From contig NZ_RKMH01000004.1 in the NCBI RefSeq assembly GCF_003797185.1, positions 62,001-126,000 on the forward strand: 64,000 nucleotides of DNA, in the 5' to 3' direction. Of the stretch, positions 8,532 through 16,203 are shown in pieces. The notes under the pieces are model-generated. The model worked only from the letters and a program-made list of their open reading frames with translations. It did not search any database and was not told where the DNA came from. Within the stretch, counting starts at the first letter, position 1; the number at the start of each line of letters is the position of its first letter. Source of the stretch: Gordonia oryzae. GTDB taxonomy: Bacteria; Actinomycetota; Actinomycetes; Mycobacteriales; Mycobacteriaceae. The translations under genes and the position numbers were made by a program.

Positions 8532-9080
8532 GTGCCCCACACCCGACTGCGACTCCTCGACGATGTCGAAGTACGACGGCTGGGTGCCGAGGAATTCACC
8601 TATTCGGAAGTCGGCGAGACGACCGGGGTGATGCCCACCGGCTATCGGCACGTCCACTTGCGGACGCAATTGGGCAGCGGCCGTAATCATTTCGAAGTAG
8701 CGCGCGAGGCCATGCTGTCCTGGCAGATCCAACTGCGCGCGAATATTGCGGTCGCCACGTCGCATCCCACCATCACCGATAATGCGGTGGCCATATTGGG
8801 ACTACGGATCGGGAGGGTGAATGCCGTGCGGGCACCTGTCGCGATCGTCGCAGTGGAGTCGGACGAGACCATGGCCGGGTTTACATACGGGACGCTGCCC
8901 GGGCATCCGGAAATGGGTGAGGAACGATTCGAACTGCGTCTGATGTCTGACGAGTCGGTTCAGTTGTCGATCACCGCCTTTTCGAGGCCGGCCACCCTCT
9001 TGACCAGGTTCTGCCGACCCGTGGCCGCCGCACTCCAGGATGCGATCACCCGGAGATACGGCCGCGCATTACAGGCGTGA
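8532..9080 (+). CDS. DUF1990 family protein
   Basis: The 182-residue product shows the DUF1990 pattern: FTYSEVGET near the start, then PTGYRHVHLRTQLG, a WQIQLRANIAV segment, the central AGFTYGTLPGHPEMGEERF and the closing AFSRPATLLTRFC with a final helix ending in RRYGRAL. The family is found in actinobacteria and plants and its function is unknown. The only usable start is GTG 8532; upstream the frame is closed at 8490. The AGGAG abuts the start codon, so the true initiation point is uncertain. It converges on the lsr2-type gene, with a hairpin between them. Confidence 0.78.
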   Translation: MPHTRLRLLDDVEVRRLGAEEFTYSEVGETTGVMPTGYRHVHLRTQLGSGRNHFEVAREAMLSWQIQLRANIAVATSHPTITDNAVAILGLRIGRVNAVRAPVAIVAVESDETMAGFTYGTLPGHPEMGEERFELRLMSDESVQLSITAFSRPATLLTRFCRPVAAALQDAITRRYGRALQA

Positions 9081-9100
9081 GGAGTATCCATCGAAGGAGA

Positions 9101-9150
9101 AGACCCGATACCCCGACGTCAGTCGACGTCGTGAATCAGGTACCGGGTCT
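9101..9150. terminator. Inverted repeat between convergent genes
   Basis: AGACCCGATACC (9101-9112) pairs with GGTACCGGGTCT (9139-9150) with a single mismatch, and the loop holds two GACGTC palindromes. It sits in the 99 bp between the stops of the DUF1990 gene and the lsr2-type gene, the expected place for a bidirectional terminator. No T-tract is visible. Confidence 0.45.
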
Positions 9151-9179
9151 GTTCATTGATCGTGGGATTAGGGAGCAGG

Positions 9180-9557
9180 TCAGTGTGCCGCGTCGTAAGC
9201 GTCGAGGATTTCCTTCGGGAGTCGGCCACGCAGCGGCACCTCGTAGCCCGCTTCCTGCGCCCACTCGCGAATCACCTTGGTGGACGGGCGTGCTGAACTC
9301 GACGACGATTCCGCGCTCGCCGCGGGGGTACTGACCTTTGGCGCGGTCGACTGTTTACGGCCACCAACCCGGGTCGATACCTCGAGCAGTCTGGCGACCG
9401 GAACACGACCGTTTTCGATCTTGTCGAGATTCGCCGACGACACATCGATCTGGTATTCGACGCCCGACCACGACCAAGAAATGGTGTGAGCATCGTCGAT
9501 ATCGAGCTCACGGCCGTCGAGGTCATCTATGAACGACACTACTTGTCTTTTAGCCAC
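9180..9557 (-). CDS. lsr2: Lsr2-family nucleoid-associated protein
   Basis: Lsr2 is the actinobacterial H-NS analogue: it oligomerises through its N-terminal domain and binds the minor groove of AT-rich DNA, silencing acquired genes. The product is 125 residues from GTG 9557. The N-terminal beta-sheet region (VVSFIDDLDGRELD) and the C-terminal DNA-binding region with IREWAQEAG and the AT-hook-like RGR in PLRGRLPKEILDAY are clear. The linker (about 70-90) is Ser/Ala-rich rather than the basic Gly/Arg-rich linker usual in the main Lsr2, and the N-terminus differs from MAKKV. It may therefore be a paralogue rather than the housekeeping copy. A TATTCT hexamer 6 nt upstream suggests a leaderless transcript. 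Confidence 0.85.
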   Translation of the reverse strand: MAKRQVVSFIDDLDGRELDIDDAHTISWSWSGVEYQIDVSSANLDKIENGRVPVARLLEVSTRVGGRKQSTAPKVSTPAASAESSSSSARPSTKVIREWAQEAGYEVPLRGRLPKEILDAYDAAH

Positions 9558-9563
9558 GCGACG

Positions 9564-9569
9564 AGAATA
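9564..9569 (-). promoter_or_regulatory. -10 element for leaderless lsr2-type gene
   Basis: On the minus strand TATTCT (TANNNT) lies 6 nt before GTG 9557, the spacing expected when transcription starts at the start codon. The rest of the 315-bp gap up to 9872 shows nothing else I can support. Confidence 0.4.
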
Positions 9570-9872
9570 ACGCACGCTGTGGGCCCCACGTCGCATATGT
9601 GTGCACCGGCTGCGCGGAGGGACGCCGACGGCGCTCGACGGCAACCCTCGCTCGACGCCACCAGCAGCGTCAGATGGGGCATCTCGGCTCGGTGGTGCGA
9701 CATCTACGACTCGTGCGGGATATTTCAATCAGCTTGCAGTCCAACAGTTATCGACACTCCTGAAACACCCGCGGCGAATCGAGTGCGATTGCCGGCCTCG
9801 GTCAGCGAGAGAGAATCGCCGACTCTGTGGTGCCCACCGAATCGCCGGTGGAACGGAAATTCGGATCTGCGA

Positions 9873-10301
9873 TCAGTCGGCGATGTCGAATACCGCATTC
9901 ACCTTGGTGGGCGTGAGGCGGACGACAAGCTCGCCGGGTACCGCGTTACGCCTGCCGTACGCGTCGGCGAGATCCGGCCCCATATATCGGGCAGCGATAC
10001 GTGTTGCGGTATCGAGGAGATCGGCGGGATCCTCACCGATCTGCGCGGTGCCTTGAACCTGAACGAAGGAGAAGGGCGGGCGCTCGTCGTCGACGAGCAC
10101 TGTGAGTCGCCGGTCACGGCTGAGCGCTCGCCCTTTTGCGGTGTCTGCCCCGGTATTGAACACGAGGACACCGTCATCCACGATGAACCAGATGGGCGTG
10201 ACGAGCGCTTGTCCGGACGCGGAGACGAATGCCACCTTTCCGGTACGCGTGCCCTCGGTGAGAAATGCAACTACCCGGTCGTCGAGTTCGGTGTGTGCCA
10301 T
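9873..10301 (-). CDS. PPOX-fold (F420/FMN-type) oxidoreductase
   Basis: The 142-residue product has the pyridoxamine-5-phosphate-oxidase-like split barrel: GKVAFVSASGQALVTPIWFIVDDGVLVFNT, then KGRALSRDRRLTVLVDDERPPFSFVQVQG and a closing strand region. In actinobacteria this small single-domain type usually belongs to the PPOX-class F420-dependent enzymes (Rv1155 relatives). Cofactor and substrate cannot be read from the sequence. The start is ATG 10301. It follows the tetR gene on the same strand after 79 bp, so it may be under the same control, but a separate promoter is possible. Confidence 0.83.
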   Translation of the reverse strand: MAHTELDDRVVAFLTEGTRTGKVAFVSASGQALVTPIWFIVDDGVLVFNTGADTAKGRALSRDRRLTVLVDDERPPFSFVQVQGTAQIGEDPADLLDTATRIAARYMGPDLADAYGRRNAVPGELVVRLTPTKVNAVFDIAD

Positions 10302-10380
10302 CACCCCATCATGGCCGACCGCGCGAGGAAATTCTGCGCCGATAGTCCGGCGAGGGAAAGGAAGATGACACCGAACCCTC

Positions 10381-11091
10381 TCACCGCATGAGCTGATCGT
10401 AGGTGGCAGCGAACATATCGACACAGACGTCGAGCATGACGTCGAGGTCGGTGGGTGCAGCACCGATATCCACCGGATCGGGCGCGACATTCGTGAAATA
10501 CCAATCAACGAGCAATTGCGTGACCGCGCCGACGAGTCCGACCGCGGCAAGATGTTGTGCCGACGACACCTCGCGCTCCCCCATCGCCAGCACGAGAATG
10601 AGATTCGCCCAGTCATGGATGGCGCGCAGGCGAGTCGACTCCACCGCCGGATCCACCCCCACAACCTCGACGAGCATCACGCGTGCGCGGCGCGGATCAC
10701 CGGTCAGCGTTGCGAGGAACGCCCCGAGGGTGTCGCGGGCTGCTGCGCGGACCGCGTCGGGCGCGACACCTGCCGGGTGGAGGACATACCCCGCGGCGGC
10801 ACCCACGGTTGCGGTTCGGGTGACCTCGACGCAGCGCTCGTATACGGCGATCAGCAACGCGGGACGGTCGGCGAACGACTCGTAGAAGTAGCGCTGGGTC
10901 AGACCGGCCTCATCGCAGAGCCGTTTGACCGTCACCGCGGGATAGCCGAGCTCCCCGAACAGCTGGAGGCCGGCGTCGATGAAGGCGCGTCTCCGGCGGG
11001 CGCGCCGCTCGTCGGCCTCCGCGCCTCCGTACCGGCGTCCCTCCGCGGACTCGGGCTCCAGGGAACGGCGCTGCTCTCGGGACGGCGGCAA
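10381..11091 (-). CDS. TetR-family transcriptional regulator
   Basis: The product has a basic N-terminal extension, then the TetR DNA-binding region: AFIDAGLQLFGELGYPAVTVKRLCDEAGLTQRYFYESFADRPAL, with the recognition helix around LTQRYFY. The C-terminal ligand domain is helical with no recognisable specificity. I choose TTG 11091, preceded by AAGGGG, giving 236 residues. Upstream ATG codons (11145, 11181) would put the operators inside the coding region. It is divergent from the membrane hydroxylase gene, with two identical-architecture inverted repeats between them. The simplest reading is autoregulation plus repression of the hydroxylase. Confidence 0.85.
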   Translation of the reverse strand: MPPSREQRRSLEPESAEGRRYGGAEADERRARRRRAFIDAGLQLFGELGYPAVTVKRLCDEAGLTQRYFYESFADRPALLIAVYERCVEVTRTATVGAAAGYVLHPAGVAPDAVRAAARDTLGAFLATLTGDPRRARVMLVEVVGVDPAVESTRLRAIHDWANLILVLAMGEREVSSAQHLAAVGLVGAVTQLLVDWYFTNVAPDPVDIGAAPTDLDVMLDVCVDMFAATYDQLMR

Positions 11092-11144
11092 GGTGCTCCC
11101 CTTTCGGTGTGTGCGATCCAACGGGAACCGTGGACAACCCGTCA

Positions 11145-11166
11145 TCTGACACGCTAGCGTGTCACA
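11145..11166. promoter_or_regulatory. TetR operator copy 1
   Basis: TCTGACAC-N6-GTGTCACA; the inner 18 bp (11147-11164) form a perfect palindrome. It lies between divergent tetR and hydroxylase genes. The centre of the second copy is 29 bp away, close to three helical turns, so two dimers would sit on the same face of the helix. Confidence 0.75.
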
Positions 11167-11173
11167 CGCAGCA

Positions 11174-11195
11174 TCTGACACGATCCTGTGTCAGA
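11174..11195. promoter_or_regulatory. TetR operator copy 2
   Basis: TCTGACAC-N6-GTGTCAGA, a perfect 8+8 inverted repeat with the same arms and spacer length as copy 1. It is 30 bp before the GTG start of the hydroxylase gene, where a bound repressor would block its promoter. Confidence 0.75.
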
Positions 11196-11224
11196 TTATT
11201 CGACAATCACCGGAGAACGACACC

Positions 11225-12166
11225 GTGCTCGACCTACTTCCCGACCCGATGCGTGAACCGACAGTGCTCGCGATACCGTTCTTCCTGGCGCTGCTGGTGC
11301 TGGAATGGTGCGCGGCCTGGAAACTCGAGGAACGGGCGACCGATGCCGAGGACACTGTTCCTGCCGTCGAACGCCGGCCAGCGGTCGGTGCCTACGACAA
11401 GCGGGACGCTCGGGCCAGCATCTCGATGGGACTGGTGTCGATAGTCACGAGCGCGGTGTGGAAGCTCGCTGGGCTGGTGGTCTACACGGCGATCTTCGCT
11501 TACCTCGCGCCGTGGCAGCTACCGATCGGTTCCTGGTACGTGTGGGTGATCGGATTCGTCGCCGTCGACGTCCTCTACTACTGGAATCACCGCATCTCCC
11601 ACCGGGTCCGGTTGGTATGGGCGACACATCAGGCCCATCACTCGAGCGAGTACTTCAACTTCGCAACCGCGTTGCGGCAGAAGTGGAATATCAGTGCCGC
11701 GCTGGTGATGTGGCTACCGCTGCCGTTCCTGGGTATCCCGCCTGCGGTGGTGTTCGCCAGCTATGGCGTGAATCTGGTGTACCAGTTCTGGATTCACACC
11801 GAACACATCGACCGCATGTGGCGGCTCATCGAATTCGTCTTCAACACCCCGTCACATCATCGGGTGCATCACGGCAGCGACCCAGAGTACCTCGACCGCA
11901 ACTATGCCGGCGTGTTCATCCTGTGGGATCGGATGTTCGGATCGTTTCGCGCCGAGGCGCATCGGCCACACTATGGGCTGACCACACCTGTTGGAACCTA
12001 CAATATCTGGACACTGCAGACGCACGAGTACGTCTCCATCGTCGGTGATGTGCGGGCGGCCGAGGGCTGGCGTGCCAAGCTCGGCTATATCTTCGGTCCC
12101 CCCGGGTGGAGCCCGACGACCGGGGATGCCTCCTCGGCGCCCGACGGGGTCAGCTCGTCGCGTTGA
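11225..12166 (+). CDS. Membrane fatty-acid hydroxylase / sterol desaturase family protein
   Basis: The 313-residue product (GTG 11225, GGAG upstream) is a di-iron integral membrane enzyme. The histidine boxes are HRISH, HQAHH and HRVHH, with an additional HTEH; these are the eight-histidine pattern of the ERG3/SUR2/fatty-acid hydroxylase superfamily. Four or more hydrophobic segments flank them (for example the first near residues 12-30 and AGLVVYTAIFAYLAPW). The substrate is not known; sterols, carotenoids and lipids are all used in the superfamily. Control by the divergent TetR through two operators is likely. Its end overlaps the convergent murJ stop by 17 nt. Confidence 0.87.
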   Translation: MLDLLPDPMREPTVLAIPFFLALLVLEWCAAWKLEERATDAEDTVPAVERRPAVGAYDKRDARASISMGLVSIVTSAVWKLAGLVVYTAIFAYLAPWQLPIGSWYVWVIGFVAVDVLYYWNHRISHRVRLVWATHQAHHSSEYFNFATALRQKWNISAALVMWLPLPFLGIPPAVVFASYGVNLVYQFWIHTEHIDRMWRLIEFVFNTPSHHRVHHGSDPEYLDRNYAGVFILWDRMFGSFRAEAHRPHYGLTTPVGTYNIWTLQTHEYVSIVGDVRAAEGWRAKLGYIFGPPGWSPTTGDASSAPDGVSSSR

Positions 12167-15100
12167 TCGTGGAGATCTGCACCTGGTAGCTGCTCCCCGT
12201 GCCGGGCAGCGAAGTGATCCACACCAGCAGATACCGCGACTGCGCGGCACTGGCGATCGACAGTGTGGTGTCGGGTTGATCAACGGTCTGCTGTGCGAGT
12301 GGGGTTGTCTGGGCCAGGGTGGCATCGGCGCTCTGCGCGCCGCGCAGCGAAACCGCGAATCCCGGTGTGGTGGTGGTGATCGAGACGGACTTGACCGATC
12401 GCGGTGATCCGAGATCCAGCATCAGGCCGAGCCCCTGTTTGAGGTTGCCAAAGTCGGCGGTGCGGTAAGTGTCGCTGCGCCAACCGGTTCCGGCTCCGGT
12501 GATCACGTTGCGGGCCAGCTCAGGATTGTCACCGGGCTGTCCCGAATAGTCGACAAGGGTCGCCGAGCGCAGCGCGATCGGTACGCCTCCGCCGGATGCC
12601 GGTGCAGGCGCCGAGGTGGTCGACGACAGGAATGTGTTGATGTCTGTCTGCTCGTCACCGCCGCCGAAGACACCGGTGAGCCACACCACCAGGGCGATCA
12701 CGACGAACAGCACGAGCAGGGCCACCCCGACCAGCAGTGCGACAGTCCGGTTGCTGCGCGCGGGCTCGTCAGAACCCCTCCGACCAGACGGGCCGATCGA
12801 CACCGGCGGCTCGTCGGAGTCACCGAGCGCGGGGATCATGTCCGTCTTGAGGTCGACGACGGTGGCCTGATCTAGAACGTGCTGAACCGTTGCGGCAGTG
12901 CGGATTCCACGACTTCCCGCCAACGCGCGGGCGGCGACGGCGGAGATTTCGAACGGTACCTCTGGTTCCACCTCGCGCGGTTCGATGGGGCCCTCGCCGT
13001 CGGCGGCGGGTGAGGCGATTGCCAGTCCGCCGACCGGGGTGGTCGTGGTGAGGCTGGTCACCAGCTCAGAACCGGTGGAGCCGTCGAGCGGCCACCGTTG
13101 CAGCAGCAGCGCGTAGAGCACCGCTCCGAGTCCGCGCACATCGGAGGTGGCATCGTCGCCGGCGAGGGTACCGGGGAAGGCGAGCACCGCGTTGCCCTCG
13201 GCGGAGATGCGAACGCGATCCGGGTGATCGATGGACAGGGCGCCGCCGGAGCGATGTGCGGCCTCAGCGGCGGCTGCCAGCGCGCGGACCGCACGTGCGG
13301 CACCGATCGGTGACGGATGCGTGGCCGCGACCTCCGACAGCGAGGAACCTTGAACCCATTCGGCCACAACGATGCCGCCCGATGAGCCGCGGACCACGTC
13401 GAGCACGCGGGCGACGCCCGCCGAGCTGATCTGGCCAAGACGCAACGTTCGGGTGAGCACGGCCTGCGGTCCGGTGTCGCCGGATTTGCTCGGCGCTGCC
13501 TTGTCCGGTGGGGGTGCGAGCTGTTCGGCGTCGACGAAGGTCAGTCCGACCTCGCGGTCGAGGTTGATGTCCTGGGCCTTCCAGAACTGCAGACCCCGTG
13601 TGCCACCGTGATGTTCGAGCAGGCGGTACCGACCGCCGGCGACCGCTGCGCCCGGCACGAGGCGGGGTCCGCGACGTCGCGCCGGACGGATGGGCTCGGC
13701 GCGGTCGGGATCGACCGGGGTGGCGGGCGCCGCGTTGGACAGCTGACCGCCGTCTGAGCCACTGACCGAATACGTTTGTGCGGCCGGTCTTTCCGGAGAT
13801 GTGGCGGTATCGGACGCGGTGGCGACGCCGCGTTCGGTCGATCCGATCGGAGATTCCGGTGTGGCGTCGATTCCGCTCTCGTTCACGCGGCGAACTCCTC
13901 TCCTCCGATAGCGCATGTCCGGGGGTCGTTGGGGCGGGGTCCACGGCGCCGCACCGGCGCCGCCCGCGGCGCCACCGGTGTGCACCGCATACGACTGCCA
14001 CGTCGCGGAACCGCGATCGAACCGTCGAACGACCTGTACCTGACCAGAGTACGGTAGCGATTCGTCGCTGGTGACCCGCGGAAACTGAACCGTGATCGTT
14101 GCCGATGGTTGCTGTTGCGGTTCGCCGGTCGGAGCAACGACCGGGATGAACCGACCGACCACGCGTCGCACCGACATCAGAACGGAGACCACGTCGGGAA
14201 GACCGGCCGCCGCCAGGCCCGCATAGATCACGCCGAGCACCACGATTGCGGTGAGCAGAAGGTAGGCGATCGACCCGATCTTGCCGTGCTGTGTCGCCAG
14301 GTGCAGGCCCGAGATCTCGGCGATCAACCACACCGCGAAAGCGCTGCCGACGGAGACCGCAAGCGTCACCACTGTCGTGCGGGTGACGTTGGTCAGTTCG
14401 GCGTCACGTGGATCGCGGGCATCGGCGCGCAATCGGCTGCGCAACAGATAGTGACCGACGACCGCGCCGACGAGATAGCCGAGACCGTTGGACAGGGCCA
14501 GCCAGCGCACCACGAGGTCGGGATCGGAGAACAACACCGGGCCGAGATAGGAGGCGGCGATCTTCACGACGGTGATCCCAAGGACCATGAAGGTCGGCGT
14601 CCACGCATCCTCACGGGCGTAGAACACGCGCAACTGCACCAGCGTCATCGCATAGGGGATCAGGGTGAAGGCACCCCAGGCGAGCGTCGACCCCAGCTGC
14701 GTGGCCACGTGCGCATCGAAGCGGCCGAGGTTGAATACCGAGACGCCGATGGCCGGGCCGAAGAAGGTCATGTAGGCGACGACGGGCACCAACGCGACCA
14801 TGGTGAGCCGGGTGGCCAGCGACATGTCGTCGACGACGGCCTTGGTGTCGTCGCCGGCGGCATTGCGCGAGAGCCGCGGCATGATCGCGGTCAGAATCGT
14901 CACGCCGAGCACGCCGTAGGGCAGCTGCAACAGCTGCCAGTGCGTGACGTAGACGCTGATACCGGTTTCGGTGGCGGCCGACGCGATGCGATAGGTGACG
15001 ATGAGACCGACCTGCAGGATCGCGACGTAGGAGACGATCGCCAGTGCCATGTTCCCGAACGTGCGCAACCGTGCGTCGAGCCCCCACTCGACGCGTAGCC

Positions 15101-16187
15101 GGATACCGGCACGACGCAGGTAGGGCAACAGCACCAGCGCCTGCAACACGACGCCCATCGCGCAGCCGATGCCGAGAACCAGCAACTGCGGGTCGGTCAT
15201 CCGGAACGGGTTGAGCGTCAATTGGCCGGGCATCAGCCAATACCCGATGAGTGCGCTGATCTGGACGACGTTGTTGAGGACGGGCGCCCACGCTCCGGGC
15301 TTGAAATAGCCGCGCAGATTCAGGATCGCGGTGAACAATGCGGTCAGCCCGTAGAAGAGAATCTCGATGAGCAGGAAGTAGGCCAGTCCGGTCGCCAGCG
15401 GACGCTGTGTGGCGTTGTCGATGTTGAGGCTGGTCAGCACGGGTGCCGCGGCGACTGCGGCGACAGTGCCGATACCCAGCACGACGACGGTCAGCGTGAA
15501 GATCTTGTTGATGAACGACGCACCGCCGTCGGGATCCTCGGCTTCGGCGCGGGCCAGCAGCGGGATGACGATGGCGGTGAGGACCGCGCCGAGCAGGATC
15601 TCGGCGATCATGTTCGGTAGGACGTCGGCAGCCTGGAAGGCCGATGCCACCGAGCCGCCGAGCAGGGCCAGGATGAGCACTGTCCGGACGAATCCGGTGA
15701 TGCGGCTGGCCAGGGTGGCGATCGCGATGGACCCGCTGGTCCGCAGGACGCTCGAATCGGAGTCGCGTGCGAGTCCGGTGCCGGACTCGTCGGACGAGGT
15801 GTCCTCCGGTCGGGTTTCGTCGGACCGGGGGTTGCGGTCGAGCGTCGGGGTCGGGGTGCGACGCGGGGCCCGCGCGGGTGGCGCGGTGCCGCCGTGCGCG
15901 GCGCTGCTTGTGCCCCCATGTCGGGTCTCGGGAGCGACCGGTTCGCTCGACAGCGGCGGGGCGTCGGCGAGCGGGCCGGCCAACGGTGGTGGTCCCGACC
16001 GGGTGGGACTCTGACGGGCCGGTCCGTCGGTCGGTCGGGGCTGGCTCTGGCTGGGCCGGCCCTGCCGGGACCCAGTCCGGCGGGGCGGGGTTCGACGGTC
16101 GGGAATCTGTCGTTCCGGAGCCGGTGTAGGGGGAATGCGGCGAGGTGCGGCGCGACGTGGTGGTTGGCCCGGTCCGCGCTCGCTCAT
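12150..16187 (-). CDS. murJ: MurJ lipid II flippase fused to pseudokinase and extracellular domain
   Basis: The 1345-residue product has four parts. Residues about 1-140 are Pro/Arg-rich and disordered. About 146-680 is the MviN/MurJ flippase, with some 14 membrane helices, which moves lipid II across the membrane. A second linker leads to a kinase-like domain (about 845-1110, starting GGRYRLLEHHGGTRGLQFW) that lacks a normal glycine loop and catalytic HRD/DFG motifs, so it is a pseudokinase. A final membrane helix (about 1147-1175) precedes an external beta-rich domain of about 150 residues resembling discoidin-type folds. Mycobacterial MurJ (Rv3910) has the same design; its pseudokinase is phosphorylated by PknB and binds FhaA. 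The start ATG 16187 has AAGGCAGG upstream and is 16 bp after the DUF6049 gene. Confidence 0.93.
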   Translation of the reverse strand: MSERGPGQPPRRAAPRRIPPTPAPERQIPDRRTPPRRTGSRQGRPSQSQPRPTDGPARQSPTRSGPPPLAGPLADAPPLSSEPVAPETRHGGTSSAAHGGTAPPARAPRRTPTPTLDRNPRSDETRPEDTSSDESGTGLARDSDSSVLRTSGSIAIATLASRITGFVRTVLILALLGGSVASAFQAADVLPNMIAEILLGAVLTAIVIPLLARAEAEDPDGGASFINKIFTLTVVVLGIGTVAAVAAAPVLTSLNIDNATQRPLATGLAYFLLIEILFYGLTALFTAILNLRGYFKPGAWAPVLNNVVQISALIGYWLMPGQLTLNPFRMTDPQLLVLGIGCAMGVVLQALVLLPYLRRAGIRLRVEWGLDARLRTFGNMALAIVSYVAILQVGLIVTYRIASAATETGISVYVTHWQLLQLPYGVLGVTILTAIMPRLSRNAAGDDTKAVVDDMSLATRLTMVALVPVVAYMTFFGPAIGVSVFNLGRFDAHVATQLGSTLAWGAFTLIPYAMTLVQLRVFYAREDAWTPTFMVLGITVVKIAASYLGPVLFSDPDLVVRWLALSNGLGYLVGAVVGHYLLRSRLRADARDPRDAELTNVTRTTVVTLAVSVGSAFAVWLIAEISGLHLATQHGKIGSIAYLLLTAIVVLGVIYAGLAAAGLPDVVSVLMSVRRVVGRFIPVVAPTGEPQQQPSATITVQFPRVTSDESLPYSGQVQVVRRFDRGSATWQSYAVHTGGAAGGAGAAPWTPPQRPPDMRYRRRGVRRVNESGIDATPESPIGSTERGVATASDTATSPERPAAQTYSVSGSDGGQLSNAAPATPVDPDRAEPIRPARRRGPRLVPGAAVAGGRYRLLEHHGGTRGLQFWKAQDINLDREVGLTFVDAEQLAPPPDKAAPSKSGDTGPQAVLTRTLRLGQISSAGVARVLDVVRGSSGGIVVAEWVQGSSLSEVAATHPSPIGAARAVRALAAAAEAAHRSGGALSIDHPDRVRISAEGNAVLAFPGTLAGDDATSDVRGLGAVLYALLLQRWPLDGSTGSELVTSLTTTTPVGGLAIASPAADGEGPIEPREVEPEVPFEISAVAARALAGSRGIRTAATVQHVLDQATVVDLKTDMIPALGDSDEPPVSIGPSGRRGSDEPARSNRTVALLVGVALLVLFVVIALVVWLTGVFGGGDEQTDINTFLSSTTSAPAPASGGGVPIALRSATLVDYSGQPGDNPELARNVITGAGTGWRSDTYRTADFGNLKQGLGLMLDLGSPRSVKSVSITTTTPGFAVSLRGAQSADATLAQTTPLAQQTVDQPDTTLSIASAAQSRYLLVWITSLPGTGSSYQVQISTINATS

Positions 16188-16203
16188 TCGCCTGCCTTGT
16201 CGG

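Noticed and set aside
9486..10391. 301-residue plus-strand frame over the lsr2 promoter and the PPOX gene
   Set aside because: It covers parts of two well-supported minus-strand genes and has no recognisable domain.
14109..15098. 329-residue plus-strand frame opposite murJ
   Set aside because: Antisense of membrane helices; no start signal and no domain.
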